64,000 nucleotides of DNA, taken from contig NZ_CABVPP010000011.1 in the NCBI RefSeq assembly GCF_902499075.1, forward strand, positions 62,001-126,000, given 5' to 3'. The position numbers and the translations under genes were made by a program. Each line of letters opens with the position of its first letter. Within the stretch, counting starts at the first letter, position 1. Origin of the DNA: Burkholderia pseudomultivorans. GTDB taxonomy: Bacteria > Pseudomonadota > Gammaproteobacteria > Burkholderiales > Burkholderiaceae. This document shows positions 52,576 to 61,284 of the stretch, in pieces. The notes beneath the pieces were generated by a model. That model searched no databases and was not told where the DNA came from. It saw only the letters and a list, made by a program, of their open reading frames with translations.

Positions 52576-53799
52576 TCAGTGTGCGGCCCATTCGATCGTC
52601 GACAGATCGATGCCTTCCTGGTGCATTTCCCAGAGCGGCGACAGCTCGCGCAGCTTCGCGATCTTGCTGTTCAGCAGCTCGATCACGTAGTCGACTTCCT
52701 GCTCCGTCGTGAAGCGGCCGACCGTGAAGCGGATCGAGCTGTGCGCGAGTTCGTCGTTGCGGCCGAGCGCACGCAGCACGTACGACGGCTCCAGCGACGC
52801 CGACGTGCACGCCGAACCCGACGACACCGCGACGTCCTTGATCGCCATGATCAGCGACTCGCCTTCGACGAAGTTGAAACTGATGTTGAGGTTGTGCGGG
52901 ATACGGTGCTCCATGTCGCCGTTCACGTACGTTTCCTCGATCTGCGACAGGCCGCGCAGCAGCTTGTCGCGCAGCATGCGGATGCGCTCGTTCTCGGTCG
53001 CCATTTCCTCGCGCGCGATGCGGAACGCCTCGCCCATGCCGACGATCTGGTGCGTCGGCAGCGTGCCCGAGCGCATCCCGCGCTCGTGGCCGCCGCCGTG
53101 CATCTGCGCCTCGATGCGCACGCGCGGCTTGCGGCGCACGTACAGCGCGCCGATGCCCTTCGGCCCGTAGGTCTTGTGCGCGGAGAACGACATCAGGTCG
53201 ACCTTCAGCTTCGCGAGGTCGATCTCGACCTTGCCGGTCGCCTGCGCGGCATCGACGTGGAACACGATGCCCTTCTCGCGGCAGATCTCGCCGATCGTCT
53301 CGATGTCCTGGATCACGCCGATCTCGTTGTTCACGTGCATCACCGACACGAGGATCGTATCCGGGCGCAGCGCGGCCTTCAGCACGTCGAGGTCGATCAG
53401 GCCGTTGTCCTTCACGTCGAGGTAGGTGACCTCGAAACCGTCGCGCTCGAGCTCGCGGCAGGTGTCGAGCACGGCCTTGTGCTCCGTCTTCACCGTGACG
53501 ATGTGCTTGCCCTTGCCCTTGTAGAAATTCGCGGCGCCCTTGATCGCAAGATTGTCCGATTCCGTCGCGCCCGAGGTCCAGATGATCTCGCGCGGATCCG
53601 CGTTCACGAGCGCAGCCACCTGCTCGCGCGCTTCCTCGACCGCGCGCTCCGCATCCCAGCCGTACGCGTGGCTGCGCGACGCCGGGTTGCCGAACTGCTC
53701 GCGCAGGTACGGCACCATCTTGTCGACCACGCGCGGATCGACCGGCGTCGTCGCGCTGTAATCCATGTAGATGGGCAGGTGGAGAGTCTGTTGGGTCAT
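52576..53799 (-). CDS. iscS: Cysteine desulfurase IscS
   Basis: The protein has 407 residues from the ATG at 53799. It is a PLP enzyme with the Lys in [17 protein letters not shown] and the mobile catalytic Cys in [16 protein letters not shown]. It supplies sulfur for Fe-S clusters and tRNA thiolation. It follows iscR, with 62 bases between. Confidence 0.96.
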   Translation of the reverse strand: MTQQTLHLPIYMDYSATTPVDPRVVDKMVPYLREQFGNPASRSHAYGWDAERAVEEAREQVAALVNADPREIIWTSGATESDNLAIKGAANFYKGKGKHIVTVKTEHKAVLDTCRELERDGFEVTYLDVKDNGLIDLDVLKAALRPDTILVSVMHVNNEIGVIQDIETIGEICREKGIVFHVDAAQATGKVEIDLAKLKVDLMSFSAHKTYGPKGIGALYVRRKPRVRIEAQMHGGGHERGMRSGTLPTHQIVGMGEAFRIAREEMATENERIRMLRDKLLRGLSQIEETYVNGDMEHRIPHNLNISFNFVEGESLIMAIKDVAVSSGSACTSASLEPSYVLRALGRNDELAHSSIRFTVGRFTTEQEVDYVIELLNSKIAKLRELSPLWEMHQEGIDLSTIEWAAH

Positions 53800-53861
53800 C
53801 TGTCGCTCCGGATATTCTGTGCAGGGACTATGTGCGTTATTGGGGTCGTGTGCGGTCGCGC

Positions 53862-54401
53862 TCACGAGCTCGCGATGTTGAACACCGAATTCGGGCCGAG
53901 CGGCATCGTGCGCACGGGCTCGGCCGGCGCGGCGACGGGCTCCGGCGTGCGCCGATCGCGCAGCACCGCGGGCGCGCCCTCGCGGGCGCGCTGCTGATCG
54001 ACGAGATCCTGCAGCGAAACCGAATCGAGGTATTCGACCATCTTCTGGTTCAGCGTCGACCACAGCTCGTGCGTCATGCAATGGCCGTCCGGCTGCTTCG
54101 AGCCGTCGCACGTGCCTTTGCCGCCGCATTGCGTGGCGTCGAGCGGTTCGTCGACCGCGATGATGATGTCGGCGACGGTGACGTCCTGCGCGCGGCGCGC
54201 GAGGTTGTAACCGCCGCCCGGGCCACGCACGGATTCGACGATTTCATGCCGGCGCAGCTTGCCGAACAGCTGTTCGAGATACGAGAGCGAAATCCGCTGG
54301 CGCTGGCTGATGCCTGCAAGCGTCACCGGGCCCTGCTCCTGGCGCAGTGCCAAGTCGATCATCGCCGTGACGGCGAAACGGCCTTTGGTGGTGAGTCTCA
54401 T
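53862..54401 (-). CDS. iscR: Fe-S regulator IscR (Rrf2 family)
   Basis: The 179-residue regulator has the Rrf2 winged helix at the start and cluster cysteines C92, C98 and C108 ([20 protein letters not shown]), followed by a His at 111. The spacing between the second and third Cys is four residues longer than in E. coli. It represses its operon when it holds a [2Fe-2S] cluster. Two IscR boxes lie upstream. Confidence 0.93.
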   Translation of the reverse strand: MRLTTKGRFAVTAMIDLALRQEQGPVTLAGISQRQRISLSYLEQLFGKLRRHEIVESVRGPGGGYNLARRAQDVTVADIIIAVDEPLDATQCGGKGTCDGSKQPDGHCMTHELWSTLNQKMVEYLDSVSLQDLVDQQRAREGAPAVLRDRRTPEPVAAPAEPVRTMPLGPNSVFNIASS

Positions 54402-54418
54402 GGTGTCTAGGGGACTGC

Positions 54419-54470
54419 AATCTTGACGATTTTGGTCAAGTATAAATATTTGACGTTTTTAGTCAAGTAT
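54419..54470 (-). promoter_or_regulatory. iscR promoter with two tandem IscR boxes
   Basis: On the minus strand -35 TTGACT (54461-54466) and -10 TATACT (54439-54444) are 16 bases apart. Two 25-bp boxes of the form ATAyTTGAC..GTCAA.. cover 54446-54470 and 54419-54443, 27 bp apart, overlapping the -35 and the -10/start. This is the classical type-1 IscR site, so feedback repression of the isc operon is expected. Confidence 0.85.
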
Positions 54471-54518
54471 CCATGTCTTCGGCAGGGTATTCGCAGATCG
54501 CTGAATACCGTGCGGCGA

Positions 54519-55001
54519 TCAGCGGGCGATGCGGGTCCGGAGCGTCTGCAGCAGGCCCTCGCACGCGCGCTCGACCTGGTCGAGCACCTGTTCGAAGCCC
54601 TGCGCGCCGCCGAAATACGGGTCGGCCACTTCGGTCTCGGCCGCGCCCGGCGCGAATTCCATCAGCAGGCGGACCTTGTCGCGATGCTGCGGCGGGCAAC
54701 GGCGGCGCAATTCCGCGAGATTGGCCTCGTCCATCGCGAGCAGCAGGTCGAAGCGCTCGAAATCGGCCGCGCTCACCTGGCGCGCGCGCAGCGCCGACAG
54801 ATCGTAGCCGCGCAGGCGCGCCGCCGCCTGCGCGCGCGTGTCGGGCGGCTCGCCGACATGCCAGTCGCCGGTGCCGGCCGAATCGACGTCGATCCCACCC
54901 GCCAGGCCGGCGGCCTCCACCTGATGGCGCATCACGCCTTCCGCGGTGGGCGAACGGCAGATGTTGCCGAGGCAGACGAAACAGATTGCTACGCGGGTCA
55001 T
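54519..55001 (-). CDS. Low-molecular-weight protein tyrosine phosphatase
   Basis: The 160-residue protein begins with FVCLGNICRSPTAEGVM, the C-x5-R-S catalytic loop of LMW-PTPs, and has the general acid in ADPYFGGAQGF. Such enzymes remove phosphate from tyrosines or arginines, often in exopolysaccharide control. It lies just upstream of iscR on the same strand; the IscR promoter separates them. Confidence 0.92.
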   Translation of the reverse strand: MTRVAICFVCLGNICRSPTAEGVMRHQVEAAGLAGGIDVDSAGTGDWHVGEPPDTRAQAAARLRGYDLSALRARQVSAADFERFDLLLAMDEANLAELRRRCPPQHRDKVRLLMEFAPGAAETEVADPYFGGAQGFEQVLDQVERACEGLLQTLRTRIAR

Positions 55002-55102
55002 CGCACTATCGGAAAGCCGCGGCGAACCGCGTGGGAGCAGAACGCGCCATTATACAAAGGCGCCCGCAATCGCGCCGCCGCGCAAAGCGACGGCGGCCTG
55101 CA

Positions 55103-55330
55103 TTACAGCGCCTTCGGCGCGGCCAGCATGACCTCGCCCGACGCGGCGGGCAGCGGCTTCACGGCGTCGTCGACGAGCCCGAACGACACTGCGCGCGCCA
55201 GTTCGGCGGACGCCTGGTGAACCGCGAGCGGGCCGCGCGACGGCGCACTGTCCATCGCATGCAGATAGGCCGCCGCAGCCAGCGGAACGACGATTGCCAG
55301 CGGCCAGTACATCGATATTGTCTTTTTCAT
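55103..55330 (-). CDS. Small membrane-anchored protein of unknown function
   Basis: The 75-residue protein has an AAGGAGG ribosome site ten bases before the ATG and one N-terminal hydrophobic segment (MYWPLAIVVPLAAAAYLHA) that may be a signal or an anchor. The rest is small and Ala-rich without known domain. It follows lutB, 131 bases downstream on the same strand. Confidence 0.65.
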   Translation of the reverse strand: MKKTISMYWPLAIVVPLAAAAYLHAMDSAPSRGPLAVHQASAELARAVSFGLVDDAVKPLPAASGEVMLAAPKAL

Positions 55331-55460
55331 GATGCGGACCTCCTTGACCCGATGCCCCGGAACCCTATTCCAGGGATTACAGGCAAGATTCTATAGACCG
55401 CATCTATCGGGATAAATACGTAAATAGTGAATGCACTGTTGCCGCCGGGTGAACAGTGGG

Positions 55461-56873
55461 TCAGCCAAGGTGGCTTTGCGACGCCGCGTACAGTTCGCGG
55501 AACGTGCGTCCGGTCGGTGTCGGCATGTCGCGCGTGTCCATCCAGCCGCCCATCATCGGCAGGCGGCGCAGCATCCCGCCGTCGCCGCCCAGCCGCTCGA
55601 GGACGCGCACCGCGAGCTTGGTCGTCAGCGCATACAGCATCGGCCGGCGCGCGACGAAACCCCAGGCGGCGAGCGCCGCCCGCTCGCGCCACGGGCGCAG
55701 ATGCCGTTCGACCTGCTTCTCGCGCAGCGTGCGCAGCAGCTGCGACAGCGGGATCCCGGCCGGACACACGCTGTCGCATTCGCCGCACAGCGTCGCGGCC
55801 TGCGGCAGGTCCAGCGCGCGGTCGAGCCCGACGTAGCTCGGCGTCAGCACCGAGCCCATCGGCCCCGGATAGACCCAGCCGTACGCATGGCCGCCGACCT
55901 TCTGGTAGACCGGGCAATGATTCATGCAGGCGCCGCAGCGGATGCAGCGCAGCATCTCCTGGAACTCGCCGCCGATCAGGCCGGTCCGCCCGCCGTCGAC
56001 CAGCACCACGTAGTTGTGCTCGGGGCCGTCCTCGTCGCCCGGCCCGCGCGGGCCAGTCAGCAACGAGAAGTAGTTCGACGTCTTCTGGCCGGTCGCCGAA
56101 CGCGGCAGCAGGCGCATCGCGGTCGCGAGATCCTCGAGGGTCGGCAGCACCTTCTCGATGCCCGTCACCGCGACATGCACGCGCGGCATCACCGTGCACA
56201 TTCCCTCGTTCCCTTCGTTGGTCACGAGCGCGACCGAGCCCGTCTCCGCGATCACGAAGTTGCCGCCCGTCACGCCCATGTCGGCCGACAGGAACTGCGG
56301 GCGCAGCATCTCGCGCGCCTCGCGCGTCATGTCCGGGATCTCGGTCAGCCGCTCGCGATGATGGGTGCGCGCGAACAGGTCGGCGATCTCGTCCTTGTCC
56401 TTGTGCACGACGGGCGCGATGATGTGGCTCGGCGGCTCGTTGTCGTTGATCTGCAGGATATATTCGCCGAGGTCGGTCTCGACCGACTGCACGCCCATTT
56501 CCGCGAGCACCGCATTCAGGCGCATCTCCTCGGACACCATCGACTTCGTCTTGATGACCTTCTTCACGTCGTGACGACGCGCGATGTCGGCGACGAGCCG
56601 CGCGGCGTCCGCGGTGGTTTCCGCGTACAGCACCGTCGTGCCGCGCCGCGTCGCCTCGCGCTCGAACGCGTCGAGCCACACGTCGAGGTTCTCGAGTGCG
56701 CGGTTGCGACGCGCCTTCAGCGCGGCGCGCGTCGTCGGAAAGTCGATCTCGGTCATCGCGTCCGCGCGCGCGGACACGAACTTCGTCGACAGCTTCTTCA
56801 GGTTCTGCTGCAGGCGCTGGTCGGCCAGCTTCTGGCCGGCGCGCGCCTTGAAATGCATCGATTGGACTTGCAT
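55461..56873 (-). CDS. lutB: Lactate-utilisation iron-sulfur protein LutB
   Basis: The 470-residue protein has the DUF162-like N-terminal part (TKSMVSEEMRLNAVLAEMG) and two 4Fe-4S motifs: RCIRCGACMNHCPVYQKVGG and LCGECDSVCPAGIPL, then a helical end. LutABC oxidises L-lactate to pyruvate. Start at 56873, 35 bases after lutA. lutC is not found adjacent. Confidence 0.9.
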   Translation of the reverse strand: MQVQSMHFKARAGQKLADQRLQQNLKKLSTKFVSARADAMTEIDFPTTRAALKARRNRALENLDVWLDAFEREATRRGTTVLYAETTADAARLVADIARRHDVKKVIKTKSMVSEEMRLNAVLAEMGVQSVETDLGEYILQINDNEPPSHIIAPVVHKDKDEIADLFARTHHRERLTEIPDMTREAREMLRPQFLSADMGVTGGNFVIAETGSVALVTNEGNEGMCTVMPRVHVAVTGIEKVLPTLEDLATAMRLLPRSATGQKTSNYFSLLTGPRGPGDEDGPEHNYVVLVDGGRTGLIGGEFQEMLRCIRCGACMNHCPVYQKVGGHAYGWVYPGPMGSVLTPSYVGLDRALDLPQAATLCGECDSVCPAGIPLSQLLRTLREKQVERHLRPWRERAALAAWGFVARRPMLYALTTKLAVRVLERLGGDGGMLRRLPMMGGWMDTRDMPTPTGRTFRELYAASQSHLG

Positions 56874-56908
56874 CGCGGTATCGGGGGAAATGTGAGCGAA
56901 ACCGGGCG

Positions 56909-57631
56909 TCAGACGTCGCCCGCCAGCACCTGCGCGATGTGCAGCACGCGCGTGTCGCGGTCGCCCGTGCGGCGCAACCGCCCTTCGATGTTCAGCATGC
57001 AGCCGAGATCGCCGAGCACCACGGCGCCGGCGCCCGATGCGCGCACGTTCGCGCATTTCTCGTCCGCGATCGCCGCCGAAATGTCGCCGTACTTGACCGC
57101 GAAGGTGCCGCCGAAGCCGCAGCAGTGCTCGCAGTCCTTCATCTCGGTGACGGCGACGCCGCGCTGCGCGAGCAGCGCCCGCGGCTGCGCCTTCACGCCG
57201 AGTTCGCGCAGGCCCGAGCACGAATCGTGATAGGTGACGGGGCCCGTGAACTCGCCCGGCGCGAGCGTGACTTTCGCGACGTTCGCAAGGAAATCGGTCA
57301 GTTCGTAGACTTTCTGCTGGAGCCGCGCATAGCGCCCCATCAGCTCGGGATCGTCGCGGAACAGGTCGCCGTAGTGCGCGCGGATCATCCCGCCGCACGA
57401 ACCCGACGGCGCGACGACATAGTCGAACTGCTCGAACTCGCGCAGCGTCTTTTCGGCGAGATCGCGCGCGAGCGCGCGGTCGCCCGAGTTGTAGGCCGGC
57501 TGGCCGCAGCAGGTCTGCGCGGGCGGCACGATCACCTCGTAGCCGGCGTCGCGAAGCAGCTTGAGCGCGGAAAAACCGATTTCGGGACGCATCAGATCGA
57601 CCAGGCAGGTCACGAACAAACCGACTCGCAT
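56909..57631 (-). CDS. lutA: Lactate-utilisation Fe-S protein LutA
   Basis: The 240-residue protein has two CCG domains: PAQTCCGQPAYNSG and EHCCGFGGTFAVK, each with the Cys set for a cluster. It is the LutA/YkgE type oxidoreductase, upstream of lutB. The divergent IclR gene is the probable regulator, with 180 bases between the start codons. Confidence 0.9.
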   Translation of the reverse strand: MRVGLFVTCLVDLMRPEIGFSALKLLRDAGYEVIVPPAQTCCGQPAYNSGDRALARDLAEKTLREFEQFDYVVAPSGSCGGMIRAHYGDLFRDDPELMGRYARLQQKVYELTDFLANVAKVTLAPGEFTGPVTYHDSCSGLRELGVKAQPRALLAQRGVAVTEMKDCEHCCGFGGTFAVKYGDISAAIADEKCANVRASGAGAVVLGDLGCMLNIEGRLRRTGDRDTRVLHIAQVLAGDV

Positions 57632-57811
57632 ACGCGCTCCTTCGAGAAAACGGCTCTCATTATCCGCGCTTTGGCCGGCCAGACCAACGCCGAACCATGC
57701 ACGCGCCGGCACGAGCGGAAACGAGGACTTCCTCGAACGGCGTTCGCTTTTTTCACTATACGAGATACAATCGTTCCAACCTCGCATGACGCGTCAACCG
57801 ATTCCCCCGAC

Positions 57812-58621
57812 ATGAGCCAACCCACCCCGGATTCCAAAACGTCGATCCAGGTGATCGAACGCATGATGCGGTTGCTGGACGCGCTTGCCGCGCACAGCGA
57901 CCCCGTCAGCCTGAAGGAACTCGCGCAGCGCACGGAACTGCATCCATCGACTGCGCACCGCATCCTCAACGACATGGTGACCTGCCGCCTCGTCGACCGC
58001 TCCGATCCCGGCACGTACCGGCTCGGCATGCGGCTGCTCGAGCTCGGCAACCTCGTGAAGGCGCGCCTGTCGGTGCGCGACGCGGCGCTGATGCCGATGC
58101 GCGAGCTGCACCGCCTCACCGGCCAGACCGTGAACCTGTCGGTACGCCAGGGCGACGAGATCGTCTATATCGAGCGCGCGTATTCGGAGCGCTCGGGCAT
58201 GCAGGTGGTCCGCGCGATCGGCGGCCGCGCGCCGCTGCACCTGACGTCGGTCGGCAAGCTGTTCCTCGCCGCCGACGAAACCTCGCGCGTGCGCGCCTAC
58301 GCGACGCGTACCGGGCTTTCCGGCCATACGCAGAACAGCATCACCGACCTGACGAAGCTCGAGCGCGAGCTGACGCTGGTGCGTCAGCAATCGTGCGCGC
58401 GCGACAACGAGGAGCTGGAGCTCGGCGTGCGCTGCATCGCAGCCGGCATCTACGACGATTCGGGCAAGCTGGTCGCGGGCCTGTCGCTGTCGGCGCCGGC
58501 CGACCGGCTGCAGGACGCATGGCTCGGCCAGCTGAGCCGGACCGCGCTGACCATCTCGGAATCGCTCGGCTACCGACCCGAGGCCGCGAAGGAAACGGAA
58601 GGGTTGCAGCGGCAGGCGTAA
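57812..58621 (+). CDS. IclR-family transcriptional regulator
   Basis: The 269-residue protein has the winged helix near the start (SLKELAQRTELHPSTAHRIL) and the IclR effector domain (about 95-260, with the conserved LELGVRCIAAGIYD). It is divergent from lutA-lutB and probably responds to a small carboxylic acid such as lactate or pyruvate; ligand is inferred from context. A terminator follows at 58654. Confidence 0.9.
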   Translation: MSQPTPDSKTSIQVIERMMRLLDALAAHSDPVSLKELAQRTELHPSTAHRILNDMVTCRLVDRSDPGTYRLGMRLLELGNLVKARLSVRDAALMPMRELHRLTGQTVNLSVRQGDEIVYIERAYSERSGMQVVRAIGGRAPLHLTSVGKLFLAADETSRVRAYATRTGLSGHTQNSITDLTKLERELTLVRQQSCARDNEELELGVRCIAAGIYDDSGKLVAGLSLSAPADRLQDAWLGQLSRTALTISESLGYRPEAAKETEGLQRQA

Positions 58622-58653
58622 GTCCGCGGTGCGGTGCGCGCCCGACGAATGCG

Positions 58654-58680
58654 AAAAGCCCCGCGGTTGCGGGGCTTTTT
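58654..58680. terminator. Bidirectional Rho-independent terminator
   Basis: AAAAGCCCCGC / GCGGGGCTTTT stem between the convergent IclR and PBP7-like genes. Confidence 0.85.
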
Positions 58681-58725
58681 GCTGTCTGCCGGGTGCGATG
58701 CGGCGGCGCACCGCCGCGCGCCCGA

Positions 58726-59886
58726 TCAGGTCCCGCCGCTCGGCGTGTTGGCCGCGGTCAGGCGCTCGCCGCCGCCGGCGTCGAGCCAGTTGCGCAGACG
58801 CGATGCGTCGGCGAAGCGCGAGTACTTGCCGAACGAGTCGAGCAGCACCATCACCATCGGCCGGCCGTGGATCGTCGCCTGCATCACCAGGCATTCGCCC
58901 GCTTCGTTGATGAAGCCCGTCTTCTGCAGGCCGATGTCCCACGAGCCGTTGCCGCGGATCAGCGCGTTCGTGCTGTTGTATACGAGGTTGCGCTTGCCGG
59001 TGTACACCTCGTAGGTGCGGTCGGTCGAGAACTGGCGGATCAGCGGGTACTGGTACGCCGCGTTGACCATCTTCACCAGGTCGCGCGCACTCGACACGTT
59101 CGAACTCGACAGGCCGGTCGAATTCTCGAAATGGGTATCGGTCATGCCGAGCGATTTCGCCTTCGCGTTCATCGCGGCGATGAACGCCGGACGGCCGCCC
59201 GGGTAGTAGCGCGACAGCGCGGCCGCGGCGCGGTTTTCCGACGCCATCAGCGCGATGTGCAGCATGTCCTCGCGCGACAGCACCGAGCCGACCGACAGGC
59301 GCGAGCCCGTGCCCTTCTCGTAGTCGCGGTCTTCGTCCGTGACCTCGATCTGGTCGGTCATCGGCGCCTTCGAGTCGAGCACGACCATCGCCGTCATCAG
59401 CTTCGAGATCGACGCGATCGGCACGACCGCGTGCGAATTCTTGTCGAACAGCGGTTCGCCGGTGTTCTGGTCGACCACGTACGCGACGCTCGAACGCAGC
59501 GCGAGCGCATCGGGCGTGTCGTGCAGGCCGAACGCCTGGCCGACCGTCGGCCGGCGCGGCTGGAACGCGACCTTGCGGACCGCGCCGCGGTGGCCGCCGT
59601 GCACGTTACTGGCCGCGAGCGTCACGCGCTTGCGCGACGCCTTCGCGCGCGGCGCTTCGGCCGATGCGACTTTGGCGGAGGCCGCCCTGGCCGACTTCTG
59701 CTTCGCGGACGCAGCAGGTGCAACGGCCTTCTTCTTGGCGGTCTGGTGGGCTTTCGCAGTGGCAGCAAAGGCGTCAGCGGGCGCGACGGACGCTGCGGTC
59801 GCGAGCAACGCGACGGCGACCGACACAGCCGTGCCGAGCGTCATGCTCTGCAACAATCTGCGCGGTGAAAACGATTCGGCTTTCAT
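58726..59886 (-). CDS. D-alanyl-D-alanine endopeptidase, PBP7-like (PbpG)
   Basis: The 386-residue penicillin-binding protein has a signal peptide (about 1-40), an Ala/Lys-rich spacer (about 42-110) and the S11 peptidase with the active-site motifs SISKLM (S-x-x-K), SEN and KTG in LQKTGFINEAG. It cuts cross-links in peptidoglycan. The long basic spacer is unusual for E. coli PBP7 and may bind the wall. Confidence 0.88.
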   Translation of the reverse strand: MKAESFSPRRLLQSMTLGTAVSVAVALLATAASVAPADAFAATAKAHQTAKKKAVAPAASAKQKSARAASAKVASAEAPRAKASRKRVTLAASNVHGGHRGAVRKVAFQPRRPTVGQAFGLHDTPDALALRSSVAYVVDQNTGEPLFDKNSHAVVPIASISKLMTAMVVLDSKAPMTDQIEVTDEDRDYEKGTGSRLSVGSVLSREDMLHIALMASENRAAAALSRYYPGGRPAFIAAMNAKAKSLGMTDTHFENSTGLSSSNVSSARDLVKMVNAAYQYPLIRQFSTDRTYEVYTGKRNLVYNSTNALIRGNGSWDIGLQKTGFINEAGECLVMQATIHGRPMVMVLLDSFGKYSRFADASRLRNWLDAGGGERLTAANTPSGGT

Positions 59887-59921
59887 TGGGGTCTGGACAA
59901 AGCGGGCGGGAGGTTACCGCC

Positions 59922-59950
59922 AGTGTAGTTAAAGCTGAAAAAAAGAGCAA
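59922..59950 (-). promoter_or_regulatory. Promoter of the PBP7-like gene
   Basis: TTGCTC (59945-59950) and TACACT (59922-59927) on the minus strand with a 17-base spacer, about 36 bases before the start codon. Confidence 0.55.
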
Positions 59951-60387
59951 TATTAGGCACTTACCGATCGTCTTTAAACCGGATTGTAAGGGTCGCCGAA
60001 TATTCGCTCGATCGACCCGCCCGCCCCCATCGAAAAAAATCATGGGATGCGCCGCCCAACGGTGCCGTGTCCCGATTACCACGCGGTTAATTGAGATAAC
60101 GTCACTTCGGCGGCATTTTAAAGCGGGGGAACTACGTATCCGGCGCTCGGCGTGCCTGGCGCCGGTCTCGACCGCGGCGCTGGCGCGTCGCCACGGCGTG
60201 CGCATCGAAACGGCGCGCTTTTCGACAGGAGCAGAAGGATAACGTTCCACAGGCCCGTCAGGTTTACCTGTGCATGATCATGGTGCGCCGCGGCCGCCCG
60301 GAGGCCGCCCGCACCGTTCCGGCGCGTCGCTGAAACCGATTCCGGACCTCGGCGTTAACTCGTTGTTTTATCGATATTTTATCGCAA

Positions 60388-60461
60388 TTGTGCAACGCAC
60401 AAAAAATGCTTGACAAGGTTTTTCTCTGCCCTAAAATAGGCTCCATTGCTGCGTTGCACAA
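60388..60461 (+). promoter_or_regulatory. Phasin promoter with a flanking 12-bp inverted repeat
   Basis: TTGACA (60410-60415) and TAAAAT (60432-60437) with a 16-base spacer. TTGTGCAACGCA at 60388-60399 is repeated exactly inverted at 60450-60461, on either side of the promoter. It is a candidate operator, possibly for the PHA repressor PhaR. Confidence 0.7.
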
Positions 60462-60537
60462 AGCACGCGCATCCGAGGTTCCCCAGCGTAGTGCCCTTTA
60501 CCCTGCGATCCGCCCGATCGCTTTTCAGGAGCTTGAC

Positions 60538-61104
60538 ATGTCTTTGCTGACCCCCGAGCAAATCGCCGCCGCACAGAAAGCCAACCTCGAAAGCCTGTTC
60601 GGTCTGACGACCAAGGCGTTCGAAGGCGTCGAAAAGCTGATCGAACTCAACCTGCAAGTTGTGAAGTCGACGCTGGCCGAGGGCCAGGAAAACGCGCAGC
60701 GCCTGCTGTCGGTGAAGGACGCGCAGGAACTGATCGCGCTGCAAGCCAGCCTCACGCAGCCGGTCGCGGAAAAGGTGCTGTCGTACGGCCGTCACCTGTA
60801 TGAAATCGCGTCGGCCACGCAAGCCGAGTTCGCGAAGGTCGCGGAGTCGCAATACGAAGAGCAGAACCGCAAGGTCCAGGCGCTCGTCGACAACGTCGCG
60901 AAGAACGCTCCGGCCGGTTCGGAAACGGCTGTCGCTGCGCTGAAGTCGGCACTGAACGCTGCGAACACCACGTACGAAACGGTTCAGAAGGCTGCGAAGC
61001 AAGCCGTCGAAATCGCCGAGACGAACTTCAACGCCGCCGCCGCCGTCGCGACGAAGGCTGCGAACGCCGCTGCGTCGCGCCGTTCGACCAAGCCGGCCGC
61101 GTAA
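60538..61104 (+). CDS. Phasin (PhaP family)
   Basis: The 188-residue protein starts with [20 protein letters not shown], the common start of Burkholderiales phasins, and is one long amphipathic helix bundle (phasin_2 family) with an Ala-rich end. It coats polyhydroxyalkanoate granules and controls their number and size. A strong promoter with an inverted repeat precedes it and a terminator follows, so it is a single-gene unit. Confidence 0.92.
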   Translation: MSLLTPEQIAAAQKANLESLFGLTTKAFEGVEKLIELNLQVVKSTLAEGQENAQRLLSVKDAQELIALQASLTQPVAEKVLSYGRHLYEIASATQAEFAKVAESQYEEQNRKVQALVDNVAKNAPAGSETAVAALKSALNAANTTYETVQKAAKQAVEIAETNFNAAAAVATKAANAAASRRSTKPAA

Positions 61105-61120
61105 GCGTCCGTCGCTCCTG

Positions 61121-61148
61121 AAAAAGCCGCGCACTCGCGCGGCTTTTT
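61121..61148 (+). terminator. Terminator of the phasin gene
   Basis: AAAAAGCCGCGC / GCGCGGCTTTTT hairpin with a T run. Confidence 0.9.
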
Positions 61149-61211
61149 CGTTTTTGGCGTCGGCGCACACAGCTGCCCCCGCGCTGCCCTGACCGCCGAC
61201 GAGAAAACAAA

Positions 61212-61247
61212 AACGCCGCCTGCCGGGGCAACCCGACAGGCGGCGTT
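61212..61247 (-). terminator. Terminator of lpdA
   Basis: On the minus strand AACGCCGCCTG / CAGGCGGCGTT followed by a T run, 38 bases after the lpdA stop codon. Confidence 0.85.
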
Positions 61248-61284
61248 CGTTCGCGGCCGGTGCGAAACCGGCGACGCGGCTTGC

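Larger units (their letters stand above)
59887..60537. other. Intergenic segment between the PBP7-like gene and the phasin gene
   Basis: No gene of note. The left end holds the leftward promoter of the PBP7-like gene (59922-59950), the right end the phasin promoter with its inverted repeat (60388-60461). The middle (59951-60387) is relatively A+T rich and has no open frame with conserved sequence. Confidence 0.5.
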
